Shown here in pieces: positions 17,066 through 25,567 of a stretch of 64,000 bases of DNA. Below the pieces are notes generated by a model that worked only from the letters and a program-made list of their open reading frames with translations, searched no databases and was not told the origin of the DNA. The stretch is from Stakelama portus. GTDB taxonomy: Bacteria > Pseudomonadota > Alphaproteobacteria > Sphingomonadales > Sphingomonadaceae. Position 1 is the first letter of the stretch. Every line of letters starts with the position of its first letter. The stretch is from contig NZ_QFZL01000002.1 in the NCBI RefSeq assembly GCF_003171655.1, positions 434,001-498,000 on the forward strand, given 5' to 3'. Position numbers and translations under genes: made by a program.

Positions 17066-19768
17066 ATGACGTTTGAAGTTCCCAGTTTCGAGCCTGAAGG
17101 CTCCGGGCTTGCCGCGCGGTTATTGCGCTGGTGCGCGCGCCGCCGCGAGTGGATCTTCACGATTGTCGGCATCGCGATCCTGATCCTGGCATTTGTCGCG
17201 CTGAGCTCGGTTCTGAACGACATCCGCCCTGCCGATATTCAGCACGCCGTGGCGACCATTTCCGCGCCGCGATGGCTGATGGCGCTCGGCTTCACCGCCG
17301 CCAGCTTCGCCTGTCTGATCTATTTCGATTTCGCCGCGTTCCGCACGATCGGCCAGAGCGTCCGCCGTGGCGTCGTCGCGCGCGCAGCCGCCACCAGCTA
17401 TGGCATTTCCAACACGCTGGGTCTGCCGGTGCTGACCGGCGGCACGGTGCGGCTCAATTTCTATTCGAAGGAAGGGATCAGCGAAGCCGATATCGCGCGT
17501 GTCGTCACGATTGCGGGTCTGACTTTCTGGCTCGGAATATTGGTGGTCGTCGGCCTTACCCTGCCGCTGCAACCCGCAGGCGTGCATCTCGGCCCCGTCC
17601 AGCTTCCCGATATCGCGCGCTGGGGCGTCCCTGCCGCGATTGCTGTGGCACTGGGCACCTATCTGGCATGGACAGCGCAAGCGCCGCGCACGCTCAGCTT
17701 TTCGGGGATCAGCATTCCGCTGCCCGGACCGCGACTGACGCTGGGACAGCTTGCCGCCGCGACGCTCGACCTTATTTTCTCGGCGGCGGTGGTGTTCGTG
17801 CTGTTGCCCGAACTCGGCATCAATGCGTTTCCGATGCTGCTTGCGGCATTCGTACTGGCGCTCGCCATTGCCGTGCTTACCCATGCCCCGGGCGGGCTGG
17901 GCGTATTCGAAGCGACCGTGCTGATCCTGCTCCCCGATGTTCCGCGCGATGCACTGGCGGGCGCACTGATCGGCTATCGCCTGATCTACTTCCTCCTGCC
18001 CTTTGTGCTCGCGCTCATCTATCTGGCCATTCGCGAAGGCGAGACGCTGCACGCGCGCGCAGCCCCGGTGGTGAAGGCGAGCGGCGCGGTCGCGCGGTCG
18101 CTGGCGCCGCTTACCATGGCGGCGGCAGTGTTCGCGGCCGGGGCGTTGCTGATCCTGTCCGGCGCGTTCCCGCTATATCCCGAGCGGATCGAGATCATTA
18201 CCGCGCTGGTGCCCGACACACTGCTCGAATTGTCGCATTTCACCAGCAGCGTCGTCGGCGCGGTGCTGCTGTTCACAGCCTATGGCCTGTATCGCCGGCT
18301 CGACATCGCCTGGCTGACCAGCATGGCGTTGATCGGCGCGGGGATCGTGCTGGCCGTGCTGCGCGCGCTCGATTGGGTCGAGGCGGGCATATTGGGCGGC
18401 GTCTTTGCGCTGCTGGCATGGACGCGACCGGCCTTTTACCGCCAGTCGGCACTGACCAGCGAGCGGCCGGGCGCGGGATGGCTGGTGTCGATCGTCGCGG
18501 TGATCGCGGGCAGCATGTTCATCGGCTTCTTCAGCTACAAGCATATCGCCTATGACCGCTCGCTCTGGTGGTCGACTCAACCCTTTGCCGACGCACCGCG
18601 TTTCCTGCGCGCCTCGCTCGGCGTTGCGATCGTCGCGATCCTGCTCGCGGTGCGGCGCCTCACCGGCCCGGCGCGCGCAAGTTACGACACGCTGCCGCGC
18701 GAGCTGCCCGCCTCGGTCTGGCGCAAGGCGCTGGCCGCATCGACTTCCAGCGAAGCGCATCTTGCCCGCACCGGCGACAAGAATTTCCTGATCAGCGAGG
18801 CAGGCGACGCATTCCTGATGTACCGCGTGCGCGGGCGCAGTTTCATCGCGATGGGTGGACCGATCGGCGAGCCTGCGCGCGCACAGGAACTGGCATGGAA
18901 ATTCCGCGAGCTTGCCGACCGGCATGGTGCGCGCACCGTATTTTATCGCTGCGACGCATCGATGCTGCCGCACCTGATCGACCTGGGGCTTGGCGTGATG
19001 AAGATCGGCGAGGAAGCGCGCATCCCGCTTGCCGATTTTTCGATGGAGGGCAGTGCCCGCGCCAAGCTGCGCAACGCCGTCCGACGCGCGGAAAAGGAAG
19101 GCGTGACGTTCCGCACGGTCGAAGGAACCGAACTCGCCGAATTGATGCCCCGGCTGCGCGCGGTTTCGGACGAATGGCTGGCTGCCAAGGGGCAGCGCGA
19201 AAAACAGTTCAGCCTGGGCGGCTTTACGCCCGAATATCTGCTCGGCGGGCCGGTTGCGGTCGCGGAGCAGGATGGCGAAGTGCTGGCGTTTCTCAACCTC
19301 TGGACGCTGCCGGGGGGCGAGGAAGTGTCGTTCGACCTGATGCGCCACCGCACCGATATTCCGCATGGGACGATGGACTATCTGATCGTCAGCCTTGCCC
19401 ATTGGGCCCAGGCGCAGGGCTATCGCCATCTGACGCTGGGCGTCGCGCCGCTTTCGGGCATCGAAAACCGCCGGCTGGCGCCATTATGGGCGCGGATCGC
19501 CGGTTTGATGTTTCAGCATGGCGAGCGGCTGTACGGTTATGCCGGGCTGCGCCGGTGGAAGGCGAAGTTCCTGCCCGAATGGCGGGGACGGTATTTCGCG
19601 GCGCCACGCGGGCCGGCCCTCACGATCGCGCTTGCGGATACCGCTTTGCTCGTATCGGCGCCGTCGGGAGTCAATCTTGAACGGCCGATCCGCGGGCCGC
19701 AACTGCTGCTGGCGTTGCACCGTGACGGCGGCGCGGCGCCTTTCGCCGCGCTGCGCAATCGGGGATAG
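17066..19768 (+). CDS. mprF: MprF: bifunctional aminoacyl-phosphatidylglycerol synthetase/flippase
   Basis: 900 aa, full length for MprF. The N-terminal half (to about residue 530) is a polytopic membrane domain with roughly 12-14 helices, including the flippase-type signature TSYGISNTLGLPVLTGGTVR. The C-terminal half is a cytosolic DUF2156/GNAT-like synthetase that transfers lysine or alanine from aminoacyl-tRNA to phosphatidylglycerol; FLMYRVRGRSFIAMGGPIGEP and LGVAPLSGIENRRLAPLWAR are recognisable. The product makes the membrane less anionic and raises resistance to cationic peptides. The amino acid cannot be told from sequence. It starts 74 bp after rarA on the same strand. Confidence 0.93.
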   Translation: MTFEVPSFEPEGSGLAARLLRWCARRREWIFTIVGIAILILAFVALSSVLNDIRPADIQHAVATISAPRWLMALGFTAASFACLIYFDFAAFRTIGQSVRRGVVARAAATSYGISNTLGLPVLTGGTVRLNFYSKEGISEADIARVVTIAGLTFWLGILVVVGLTLPLQPAGVHLGPVQLPDIARWGVPAAIAVALGTYLAWTAQAPRTLSFSGISIPLPGPRLTLGQLAAATLDLIFSAAVVFVLLPELGINAFPMLLAAFVLALAIAVLTHAPGGLGVFEATVLILLPDVPRDALAGALIGYRLIYFLLPFVLALIYLAIREGETLHARAAPVVKASGAVARSLAPLTMAAAVFAAGALLILSGAFPLYPERIEIITALVPDTLLELSHFTSSVVGAVLLFTAYGLYRRLDIAWLTSMALIGAGIVLAVLRALDWVEAGILGGVFALLAWTRPAFYRQSALTSERPGAGWLVSIVAVIAGSMFIGFFSYKHIAYDRSLWWSTQPFADAPRFLRASLGVAIVAILLAVRRLTGPARASYDTLPRELPASVWRKALAASTSSEAHLARTGDKNFLISEAGDAFLMYRVRGRSFIAMGGPIGEPARAQELAWKFRELADRHGARTVFYRCDASMLPHLIDLGLGVMKIGEEARIPLADFSMEGSARAKLRNAVRRAEKEGVTFRTVEGTELAELMPRLRAVSDEWLAAKGQREKQFSLGGFTPEYLLGGPVAVAEQDGEVLAFLNLWTLPGGEEVSFDLMRHRTDIPHGTMDYLIVSLAHWAQAQGYRHLTLGVAPLSGIENRRLAPLWARIAGLMFQHGERLYGYAGLRRWKAKFLPEWRGRYFAAPRGPALTIALADTALLVSAPSGVNLERPIRGPQLLLALHRDGGAAPFAALRNRG

Positions 19769-19773
19769 ATGCA

Positions 19774-20118
19774 ATGACCGGATGGGAAGATGTCGTTGCG
19801 TTTTGCCGCACCCTGCCGGACGTGACGATGGAAAGCTATTACGGCACGCCCTGTCCAAAACTGAACGCCAAGCCGCTTTGCGCGCCGGGCCGCGAAGCCG
19901 ACAGTTTCTGCCTGATGGTGACGAAGGCGGAAAAGGACATCCTGCTGGAAACCGATCCCGATCATTTCTGGCAAACCGATCATTATCGTAATTATTCCGC
20001 GATCCTCGTCCGCTATGGCGCACCGTTCGACCGGGTGGCACTATATCTGTGGCGGCGCTGGTGGGATCTGGCGCGCAAACCGCAACGTCTGGTCTGCGGT
20101 CGAACCGAGCGGCCGTGA
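19774..20118 (+). CDS. MmcQ/YjbR family protein
   Basis: 114 aa protein of the YjbR (CyaY-like fold) family, often annotated as DNA-binding although evidence is thin. Family features seen are the MESYYGTPCPKLN stretch, a central beta-hairpin, and the C-terminal helix YLWRRWWDLARK. It begins 5 bp after the mprF stop and its own stop overlaps the next gene's start (GTGA), so the three probably share a transcript. Confidence 0.85.
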   Translation: MTGWEDVVAFCRTLPDVTMESYYGTPCPKLNAKPLCAPGREADSFCLMVTKAEKDILLETDPDHFWQTDHYRNYSAILVRYGAPFDRVALYLWRRWWDLARKPQRLVCGRTERP

Positions 20119-20984
20119 GACCCTTTACCGATTTCATTGCGATCGACTGGTCGGGGCAGGCCGTCGCACGTCCCAGGGGGCTGGCCGTCGCCCGCGCAGG
20201 CATCGGGCGCGACGCGCCGGAACTGGTCATTCCGCCGGGCGGATGGTCGCGCGCGGGCATTCTGAACTGGCTGACCGAACTGGCCGATGCCGGAACCCGC
20301 GCGCTGATCGGGCTCGATCTTTCGCCTGCTTTCCCGTTCGTCGACGAAGGCGCCTATTTCCCCGGCTGGAGCGAAAGCCCGGCGGACGCAAAGACGCTCT
20401 GGGCACTGGTCGAGCATATCAGCCGCGACGATCCGCATCTGGCCGCCGGCAGTTTTGTCGCGCATCCCGAAGCGAAGCGGCATTTCCGCCAGCGTTTCGA
20501 TTGCGGAGATTTGTTCCCCGCGGGGCGCGGACGGTTTCGCGTCGTCGAACATGGCCAGGCCGCGATGCGGCTTTCGCCCTATAGCTGCTTCAATCTGGTC
20601 GGCGCGAGCCAGGTCGGCAAATCGAGCCTGACCGGCATGCGCGTCTTTCATCGCCTGGCCGGACATATCCCGTTCTGGCCGTTCGATCCGGTGCCCGACA
20701 ACGGACCATTGCTGGTCGAAATCTATACCGCGCTTGCGTCCCGGCTCGCCGGATTGCGCAAGGGCATTTCGAAGATTCGCGACCGCGAAACGCTCGACCT
20801 GCTGCTTGCAGCCTTCGGATCGGCGCCGCACCGGCCGCTGGTGCGATATGACGACCACGCCACCGACGCGATCCTGTCGGCGGCGTGGCTGCGCCATGCG
20901 GCGGAACGTACCGAATTATGGGCGCCCGCCGCAATGACGGCGCACATCGCCCGAACCGAAGGCTGGACCTTCGGCGTCGAATGA
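20115..20984 (+). CDS. Predicted RNase H-fold protein, DUF429-like
   Basis: 289 aa protein. Acidic positions recur as in RNase H-like DUF429 proteins: FIAIDWSG at the N-terminus, ALIGLDLSPAFPF near residue 62, LLVEIYTALASR in the middle and DDHATDAILSAAWLR near the C-terminus, which together could form a metal-dependent site. NLVGASQVGKSSLTG looks superficially like a P-loop but lacks the usual context. The GTG start at 20115 overlaps the YjbR stop in a GTGA coupling and directly precedes the first strand. Function unknown. Confidence 0.68.
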   Translation: MRPFTDFIAIDWSGQAVARPRGLAVARAGIGRDAPELVIPPGGWSRAGILNWLTELADAGTRALIGLDLSPAFPFVDEGAYFPGWSESPADAKTLWALVEHISRDDPHLAAGSFVAHPEAKRHFRQRFDCGDLFPAGRGRFRVVEHGQAAMRLSPYSCFNLVGASQVGKSSLTGMRVFHRLAGHIPFWPFDPVPDNGPLLVEIYTALASRLAGLRKGISKIRDRETLDLLLAAFGSAPHRPLVRYDDHATDAILSAAWLRHAAERTELWAPAAMTAHIARTEGWTFGVE

Positions 20985-20988
20985 CCGG

Positions 20989-21519
20989 CTATTTGTACAG
21001 CGGGACGCAGATTTCCGAGAATTCGATCTTGAACCGGTCGCCGTCATAGGAAGCCGGATCGAGCGGCGTGATCGCGGTTCGGCGCTTGTCGACTTCGCCC
21101 GGTGCCAGATCGCGACGTCCCGCTTCGGCGCGTGCGGCATTCATTGCGCGCACTTCGATCCGCATCGCATCTTCCTTTGACAGCGCGCCGCGGACGGCAT
21201 CGTCCTTTTGCGCGACCGATGCGATCCGCGCACATTGTATCGCCTGTTCAAGGCTTGGCTGCGGCGACGGCCCGGGTCCGGGAATCGCGCTGGGGGTTGG
21301 CACAGCCGCCGCCGCCGCCGTTGTGTTCAAGGGCGCGGACGCATTGGCCGGCGGCGCGAACGTGTCGGCAGGAAGCGGCGAAGGCGAGGCGGTCGGCATC
21401 GCCGGTGGCGTCGCCGCTGCGCGTGCATCATTGCCATTGGCATCGCCATCGACAAACTGACATCCCGCGAGCAGCAGGGGCGCGGCCATTGCCGCGATCA
21501 AACCTGTTTTCTGGATCAA
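20989..21519 (-). CDS. Hypothetical lipoprotein with Ala/Pro/Thr-rich linker
   Basis: 176 aa protein starting with TTG at 21519. GGAGGAG lies about 6 nt upstream and a lipoprotein signal follows directly (LIAAMAAPLLLAGC, with lipobox Cys near residue 19). A low-complexity Ala/Pro/Ser/Thr segment (about 30-85) tethers a small folded C-terminal domain with two Cys (QCARIA and EICVPL). An upstream in-frame ATG at 21594 would bury the signal peptide and has no ribosome site. No known family recognised. It converges on the DUF429-like gene with a 4-bp gap. Confidence 0.7.
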   Translation of the reverse strand: MIQKTGLIAAMAAPLLLAGCQFVDGDANGNDARAAATPPAMPTASPSPLPADTFAPPANASAPLNTTAAAAAVPTPSAIPGPGPSPQPSLEQAIQCARIASVAQKDDAVRGALSKEDAMRIEVRAMNAARAEAGRRDLAPGEVDKRRTAITPLDPASYDGDRFKIEFSEICVPLYK

Positions 21520-21640
21520 TTCTGACTCCTCCCAGTGCGTCGGTCCACGATTCCGGTGCAATATGCAAACGCCGGACCACGACTTCGGCTCCACAGGGGC
21601 TGGACGCGAACGCCGCGTTATCGCAAGGGGGGAGCCGCAT

Positions 21641-21716
21641 GCCGCGTTAGCTCAGCTGGTAGAGCAACCGCCTTGTAAGCGGTAGGTCGTCCGTTCGAGT
21701 CGGACACGCGGCACCA
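21641..21716 (+). tRNA. tRNA-Thr (anticodon TGT)
   Basis: Complete cloverleaf: the acceptor stem GCCGCGT pairs with ACGCGGC, the D-arm is GCTC-AGCTGGTA-GAGC, the anticodon stem ACCGC/GCGGT encloses the loop CTTGTAA (anticodon TGT, reading ACA), and the T-arm is GTCCG-TTCGAGT-CGGAC. The 3' CCA is encoded (21714-21716). No integrase or duplicated 3' end was seen next to it. The 208 bp downstream, before the kinase gene, hold no gene and must carry that operon's promoter. Confidence 0.97.
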
Positions 21717-21924
21717 TTTTTCCGGCTTCCCTCACACCACAAAACGCCCTTTGCGGGGCCGATCCCTGCGTTTGGGGATGCTGTTCTCCCGAGCGGAAAC
21801 CTGGGTCGTGAACCTTAAACGGGCGTATCCCGACTATTGATACATAGTATCCTTAAATAAACGGCGGCGTATTTCAAATTCGCTATAAATCGACTGTATA
21901 ACGTGTATTATCCATCGCCTTGTT

Positions 21925-23031
21925 ATGGTGACCTTGACTTCACAGCGCTTGCTGATCGTTCATGGCGATACCAGCGAAACCCGCCGGATCGCTGACATGC
22001 TGCATAGTAACGAGGTGCTGTCGGCACAATCGCTTGAAGATGGCTGCACGCTGATACGCGAACAGCAACCTGCCGCCGTCGTTCTTGACCTTGTGGTTGC
22101 CGAATGCGGCGGCGTTGCCTGCGTCAGGGAAATACGGGAAGCGTCAAAGGACGTTGCGATCATCGCGCTGGGTGCGCAATCCGATGATCGACTTGCGCTC
22201 GAATGTATCTCGGCGGGAGCGCAGACCTATCTGGCGCATGGTGAACTGCAGCAGGCGCTGCTGCGTCGCGCGGTCGAATACAGCATCTATCGCATCCGCG
22301 AAGCATCGGCGCAGCGCCGGGCGGATTCCCTGCTCGAACAGCTCGAACACTCCCAGCGGCTGGAAAGCCTGGGACTCATGTCTTCGGGCATTGCGCATGA
22401 CCTCAACAATACGCTGCAGCCGATATTGACGGTGATGCCCTTGTTGCGCGCGCGGATCGCCGATCCCGACTCCGACGAAGCATTGGCAATGATCCATGAA
22501 GCAGCGATCCGCTCGCGCGGGCTGGTACGCGAAATCGTCGATGTCGGGCGCAGCCAGGCGACCGAACCGCTCCACGCACTCGCGCTCGATCAGTTCATCG
22601 CCGATGTCAGCAAGCTGCTGAAAGCGGGCTTGCCGCCCTATATCCAGCTGAAACTGGAACTGGAGCAGGTCCCGCTGATCGACGCCTATCGCAACCAGCT
22701 CTACCAGATCGTCCTCAATCTGGTGACCAACGCGGCGCAGGCGATCGGCGACAGCAATGGCGAAATCGTGATTTCGGTGAACGGCGATTTCGCTTCCCGC
22801 GTCGCGCGTCTGAGCGTCGGCGACGATGGTCCCGGCATGGACACCAAGACGCTGGAAAAGATTTTCGAGCCGTTTTTCACGACCCGGCACAGTAGCGGCG
22901 GCAGCGGCCTGGGATTGTCTGTCGTCCGCAAGGCGGTCGAGAAGATCGGAGCCGAAATAACCGTGGAAAGCAGTCCCGGAAAGGGAACGCGATTCGAGCT
23001 GAAGTTCGATGCTCGACAGGGAGGGGCGTGA
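21925..23031 (+). CDS. Soluble hybrid histidine kinase with N-terminal receiver-like domain
   Basis: 368 aa protein without membrane segments. Residues 1-125 form a receiver-like domain that retains the phospho-acceptor Asp (VVLDLVV) but has HGD in place of the DD pair, Ala at the Ser/Thr switch position and no conserved Lys (TYLAHGEL), so it looks degenerate. Then come a coiled linker and a kinase core: H-box SSGIAHDLNNTLQPI (His near residue 158), N-box NLVTNAAQAI, G1 DDGPGM, F-box FEPFFTT, G2 GSGLGLSVV. The next gene, a stand-alone receiver one base downstream, is the likely phosphotransfer partner. Confidence 0.9.
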   Translation: MVTLTSQRLLIVHGDTSETRRIADMLHSNEVLSAQSLEDGCTLIREQQPAAVVLDLVVAECGGVACVREIREASKDVAIIALGAQSDDRLALECISAGAQTYLAHGELQQALLRRAVEYSIYRIREASAQRRADSLLEQLEHSQRLESLGLMSSGIAHDLNNTLQPILTVMPLLRARIADPDSDEALAMIHEAAIRSRGLVREIVDVGRSQATEPLHALALDQFIADVSKLLKAGLPPYIQLKLELEQVPLIDAYRNQLYQIVLNLVTNAAQAIGDSNGEIVISVNGDFASRVARLSVGDDGPGMDTKTLEKIFEPFFTTRHSSGGSGLGLSVVRKAVEKIGAEITVESSPGKGTRFELKFDARQGGA

Positions 23032-23032
23032 C

Positions 23033-23401
23033 GTGTCGCACAGAATTCTGGTGGTCGATGATGAGGAGCCGGTGCGCAAATCGCTCACCATGCTCCTATC
23101 CGCCTATGGCTATGAGGTGGCAACCGCCGCCGATGGCGAAGAAGCGCTGGAAACCTTCGCCCGGTTCCGGCCCGCGCTGGTATTGTCGGACATGGTGATG
23201 ATACGCGGGCAGGGAATCGAAGTGATCCTCGCGCTGCGCGAGCGCAATGTCGACTTGCCGATCGTGGCGATGTCGGGCGGTGCACGCATGCAGGGGGATG
23301 ACGCGCTGGTCGTCGCGCGGCGCGCCGGGGCCACGGCGAGCATCGAAAAGCCGTTCGAGCCCGATGATCTTTTGACGCTGTTGCGCCAATTGCTCGATTG
23401 A
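23033..23401 (+). CDS. Single-domain response regulator
   Basis: 122 aa receiver with no output domain. All catalytic positions are present: VVDDEE acidic pair, Asp in VLSDMVM (about residue 53), Ser in VAMSGG and Lys in EKPFEP. The GTG start at 23033 is preferred because GGGAGGGG lies just upstream and the start sits one base after the kinase stop; an ATG at 23009 would overlap the kinase. Such proteins usually pass phosphate on in a relay or act by protein contact. Confidence 0.9.
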   Translation: MSHRILVVDDEEPVRKSLTMLLSAYGYEVATAADGEEALETFARFRPALVLSDMVMIRGQGIEVILALRERNVDLPIVAMSGGARMQGDDALVVARRAGATASIEKPFEPDDLLTLLRQLLD

Positions 23402-23456
23402 AGCCGGCGAATATTTCCGGCCCCGACCGGTAGCGTAAAAGCCAGGTCCGCCCTTA

Positions 23457-24383
23457 TCACGCGTCGGGAAGATCGGGATGGGGATGCGCTTTGCCCGTTT
23501 CGACAAACCGGTCGCGCAACCAACAGGCCGCCGGCCCCGGCGGCGCCGAGCGCCGATGGATCGCGTGAAACCGATATAGCCCGCCCGGATCGTCGGGCAG
23601 ATGCAGCCGGACGAGGGCCCCGGTCATCAGATCGCCCTCGACCATCGGCAGGGGCATATTGCCCCACCCCACCCCTTCGCGCAGCAGCGCATGTTTGGCG
23701 CCCAGATCGGCCAGCCGCCAGGTGCGCGGGCTGCGCACCGCGAAGTCCTGTCCAGCAGTCAGCGGCGAGCGATCGGTCAGCACCAGCTGGATATGCTCGC
23801 GCGCGGCACCCGAGCCGGGGTCGGCAAGCCGCGCCAGCGGATGATCGGGCGCGGCGACGGGAATCAGCGGTACGCTTCCTGCCGATACCCGTTCGAGCCC
23901 GTCGAACCCGGTGACTAGCGGACCGCTGATCGCGATGTCCGCCTGTTCGTCAAGCACCAGCGCCGTCACCGCTCCCAGCGCTTCGACATGCAGTCGCAGC
24001 GAGACGGTGGGGAATGCCGTGTTGAAGCCGCGCAGCACTTCACCCAGCCGGTCGGAAGGCAACATGACATCGACCGCCAGGCTGACTTGTGCTTCCAGCC
24101 CGTCCAGCAATCCCTTTGCCGTGGCGCGCAGCCCGTCCATTCCCTGGGCGATGGTCAGCGCTTCGGCAAGGATCGCCTGTCCGGCATCGGTCAGCCGCGG
24201 GCGCCGGGTTCCTTCTCGCTCGAACAATTGCAGCCCCAGCTGCGCCTCCATATTGGCGATGCCATAGCTGACCACCGACACCGCGCGATTGAGCTTGCGA
24301 CCGGCGCTCGCAAAACTGCCCGTTTCCACGACAGCGAGGAACAGCCGGATCTGGTCATAGGTCGGCGTGCCGGTGCTTACCAT
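23457..24383 (-). CDS. LysR family transcriptional regulator
   Basis: 308 aa LTTR. The winged helix-turn-helix is at residues 5-65 (IRLFLAVVETGSFASAGRKL, then VSYGIANMEAQLGLQLFERE), and the rest is a periplasmic-binding-protein-like effector domain. ATG 24383 has GAGGAAG 6 nt upstream. It is divergent from a small hypothetical gene and a pirin gene, and LysR-pirin pairs of this layout are common in proteobacteria, so it probably controls them. Effector unknown. Confidence 0.9.
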   Translation of the reverse strand: MVSTGTPTYDQIRLFLAVVETGSFASAGRKLNRAVSVVSYGIANMEAQLGLQLFEREGTRRPRLTDAGQAILAEALTIAQGMDGLRATAKGLLDGLEAQVSLAVDVMLPSDRLGEVLRGFNTAFPTVSLRLHVEALGAVTALVLDEQADIAISGPLVTGFDGLERVSAGSVPLIPVAAPDHPLARLADPGSGAAREHIQLVLTDRSPLTAGQDFAVRSPRTWRLADLGAKHALLREGVGWGNMPLPMVEGDLMTGALVRLHLPDDPGGLYRFHAIHRRSAPPGPAACWLRDRFVETGKAHPHPDLPDA

Positions 24384-24477
24384 TTCAACTTCCTCGAATA
24401 GTTCGTCCGATTTTATCCCACTGAACAGAATTATCCACAAGACCTAACTAGGGCGGGCAACGGCGATGGAGATGAGA

Positions 24478-24792
24478 ATGCAACCCGGCGACCCGATTCT
24501 GACCAAGACCGAATGGATGGCCGTGGCGGTCGCGTTGCACGATGTTTCGAACTGCGGTTGCGGCAGCGCGTCCGATCGCACCGGCGTTGCTCGACGGCTT
24601 GTCGCGCCGCTTCAGCGGTGGCTGGGCGCGGGACCCGCGCTGCCGCTTGCCGACCCCCGACTGGAGGCGGTCCGCCGTTTCATCTGCGCCAGCAGCACAA
24701 GCGGACAGGTGCTGCCGGAAGAAACCGAGCGGCTGGAGCAAGTCGGCTTCAACGCCGCCCAGATCCGGGCGCTGAGCCTTTTGGCGCACTGA
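24478..24792 (+). CDS. Small hypothetical protein
   Basis: 104 aa. Three in-frame ATGs occur at 24466, 24472 and 24478; the last is chosen because GGAG lies 6 nt before it. The protein is helical, has a Cys-Gly-Cys motif (SNCGCGS), no signal peptide and no family I recognise. It sits between the divergent lysR and the pirin gene, 26 bp upstream of the latter, so it is probably cotranscribed with pirin. Confidence 0.6.
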   Translation: MQPGDPILTKTEWMAVAVALHDVSNCGCGSASDRTGVARRLVAPLQRWLGAGPALPLADPRLEAVRRFICASSTSGQVLPEETERLEQVGFNAAQIRALSLLAH

Positions 24793-24818
24793 TTTCAAAC
24801 TGTTACGGGAGAATGACG

Positions 24819-25517
24819 ATGATCGAACTGAGACCCTATGCGAGCCTGGGCGGCGCCAATCATGGCTGGCTGGACGCCAAGCACCATTTCTCGTTCGCCA
24901 ACTATCACGATCCGCAGCGGATGCAGTGGGGCAATCTGCGCGTCTGGAACGACGATACGATCCAGCCGCAAAGCGGTTTTCCCCCGCATCCGCACCGCGA
25001 CATGGAAATCATCACCTATGTTCGCAAAGGCGCGATCACCCATAAGGACAATCTGGGCAATCACGGCCGCACCGAAGCGGGCGATGTTCAGGTGATGAGC
25101 GCCGGGACCGGCATCGCGCACAGCGAATATAATATGGAGGACGAAGTCACCCAGATCTTCCAGATCTGGATCCTTCCCACCCGGCAGGGCGAGGCACCGA
25201 GCTGGGGCGCGAAACCCTTTCCCAAGGGCGACCGCGCCGGGCAGTTCGTAACGCTCGCTTCGGGCTTTGCCGAAGACGGCGATGCGCTGCCGATCCGGAC
25301 CGATGCCCGAGTGATCGGCGCCACGTTGCGCGCCGGGGAAACCGCCGAATACCAGCTGGGCGACGACCGGCGCGGCTATCTGGTCCCCGCTACCGGCGCA
25401 GTCGATGTCAACGGCGTCCGCGTGCATGCGCGCGACGGCGCCGCGATCGAGAATGTCGCGGTGCTGAAAGTCACTGCGATCGAGGACAGCGAGATCGTTC
25501 TGGTCGACGCGGCCTGA
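24819..25517 (+). CDS. Pirin family protein (bicupin)
   Basis: 232 aa bicupin, the normal length. The N-terminal cupin carries the iron-binding residues in FPPHPHRDMEIITYV and GTGIAHSEYN, matching the pirin His-His-His-Glu site. The C-terminal cupin lacks metal ligands, as is usual. Bacterial pirins include quercetinases and redox-sensing regulators, so substrate is open. ATG 24819 has GGGAGA 6 nt upstream, whereas ATG 24813 directly abuts that sequence. A strong terminator follows at 25526. Confidence 0.9.
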   Translation: MIELRPYASLGGANHGWLDAKHHFSFANYHDPQRMQWGNLRVWNDDTIQPQSGFPPHPHRDMEIITYVRKGAITHKDNLGNHGRTEAGDVQVMSAGTGIAHSEYNMEDEVTQIFQIWILPTRQGEAPSWGAKPFPKGDRAGQFVTLASGFAEDGDALPIRTDARVIGATLRAGETAEYQLGDDRRGYLVPATGAVDVNGVRVHARDGAAIENVAVLKVTAIEDSEIVLVDAA

Positions 25518-25525
25518 CCCACCAA

Positions 25526-25560
25526 CCCTCCGCCGATGCACCCATCGGCGGAGGGTTTTT
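25526..25560 (+). terminator. Rho-independent terminator after the pirin gene
   Basis: A perfect 12-bp stem, CCCTCCGCCGAT (25526-25537) with ATCGGCGGAGGG (25544-25555), encloses a 6-nt loop and is followed by TTTTT. It lies 8 bp after the pirin stop and just beyond the 3' end of the convergent dehydrogenase gene, which it may help separate. Confidence 0.92.
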
Positions 25561-25567
25561 CCTTGAG

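Noticed and set aside
20115..20984. GTPase or ATPase call from GASQVGKSS
   Set aside because: The motif lies in the wrong structural context and no Walker B or GTPase motifs follow; acidic positions fit an RNase H-like fold better.
21641..21924. tRNA-Thr as an integration site of a genomic island
   Set aside because: No integrase, no repeat of the tRNA 3' end and no change to phage-like genes nearby.
23402..23456. Terminator between response regulator and lysR
   Set aside because: Only a 5-bp GCCGG/CCGGC stem with no T-run; not convincing.
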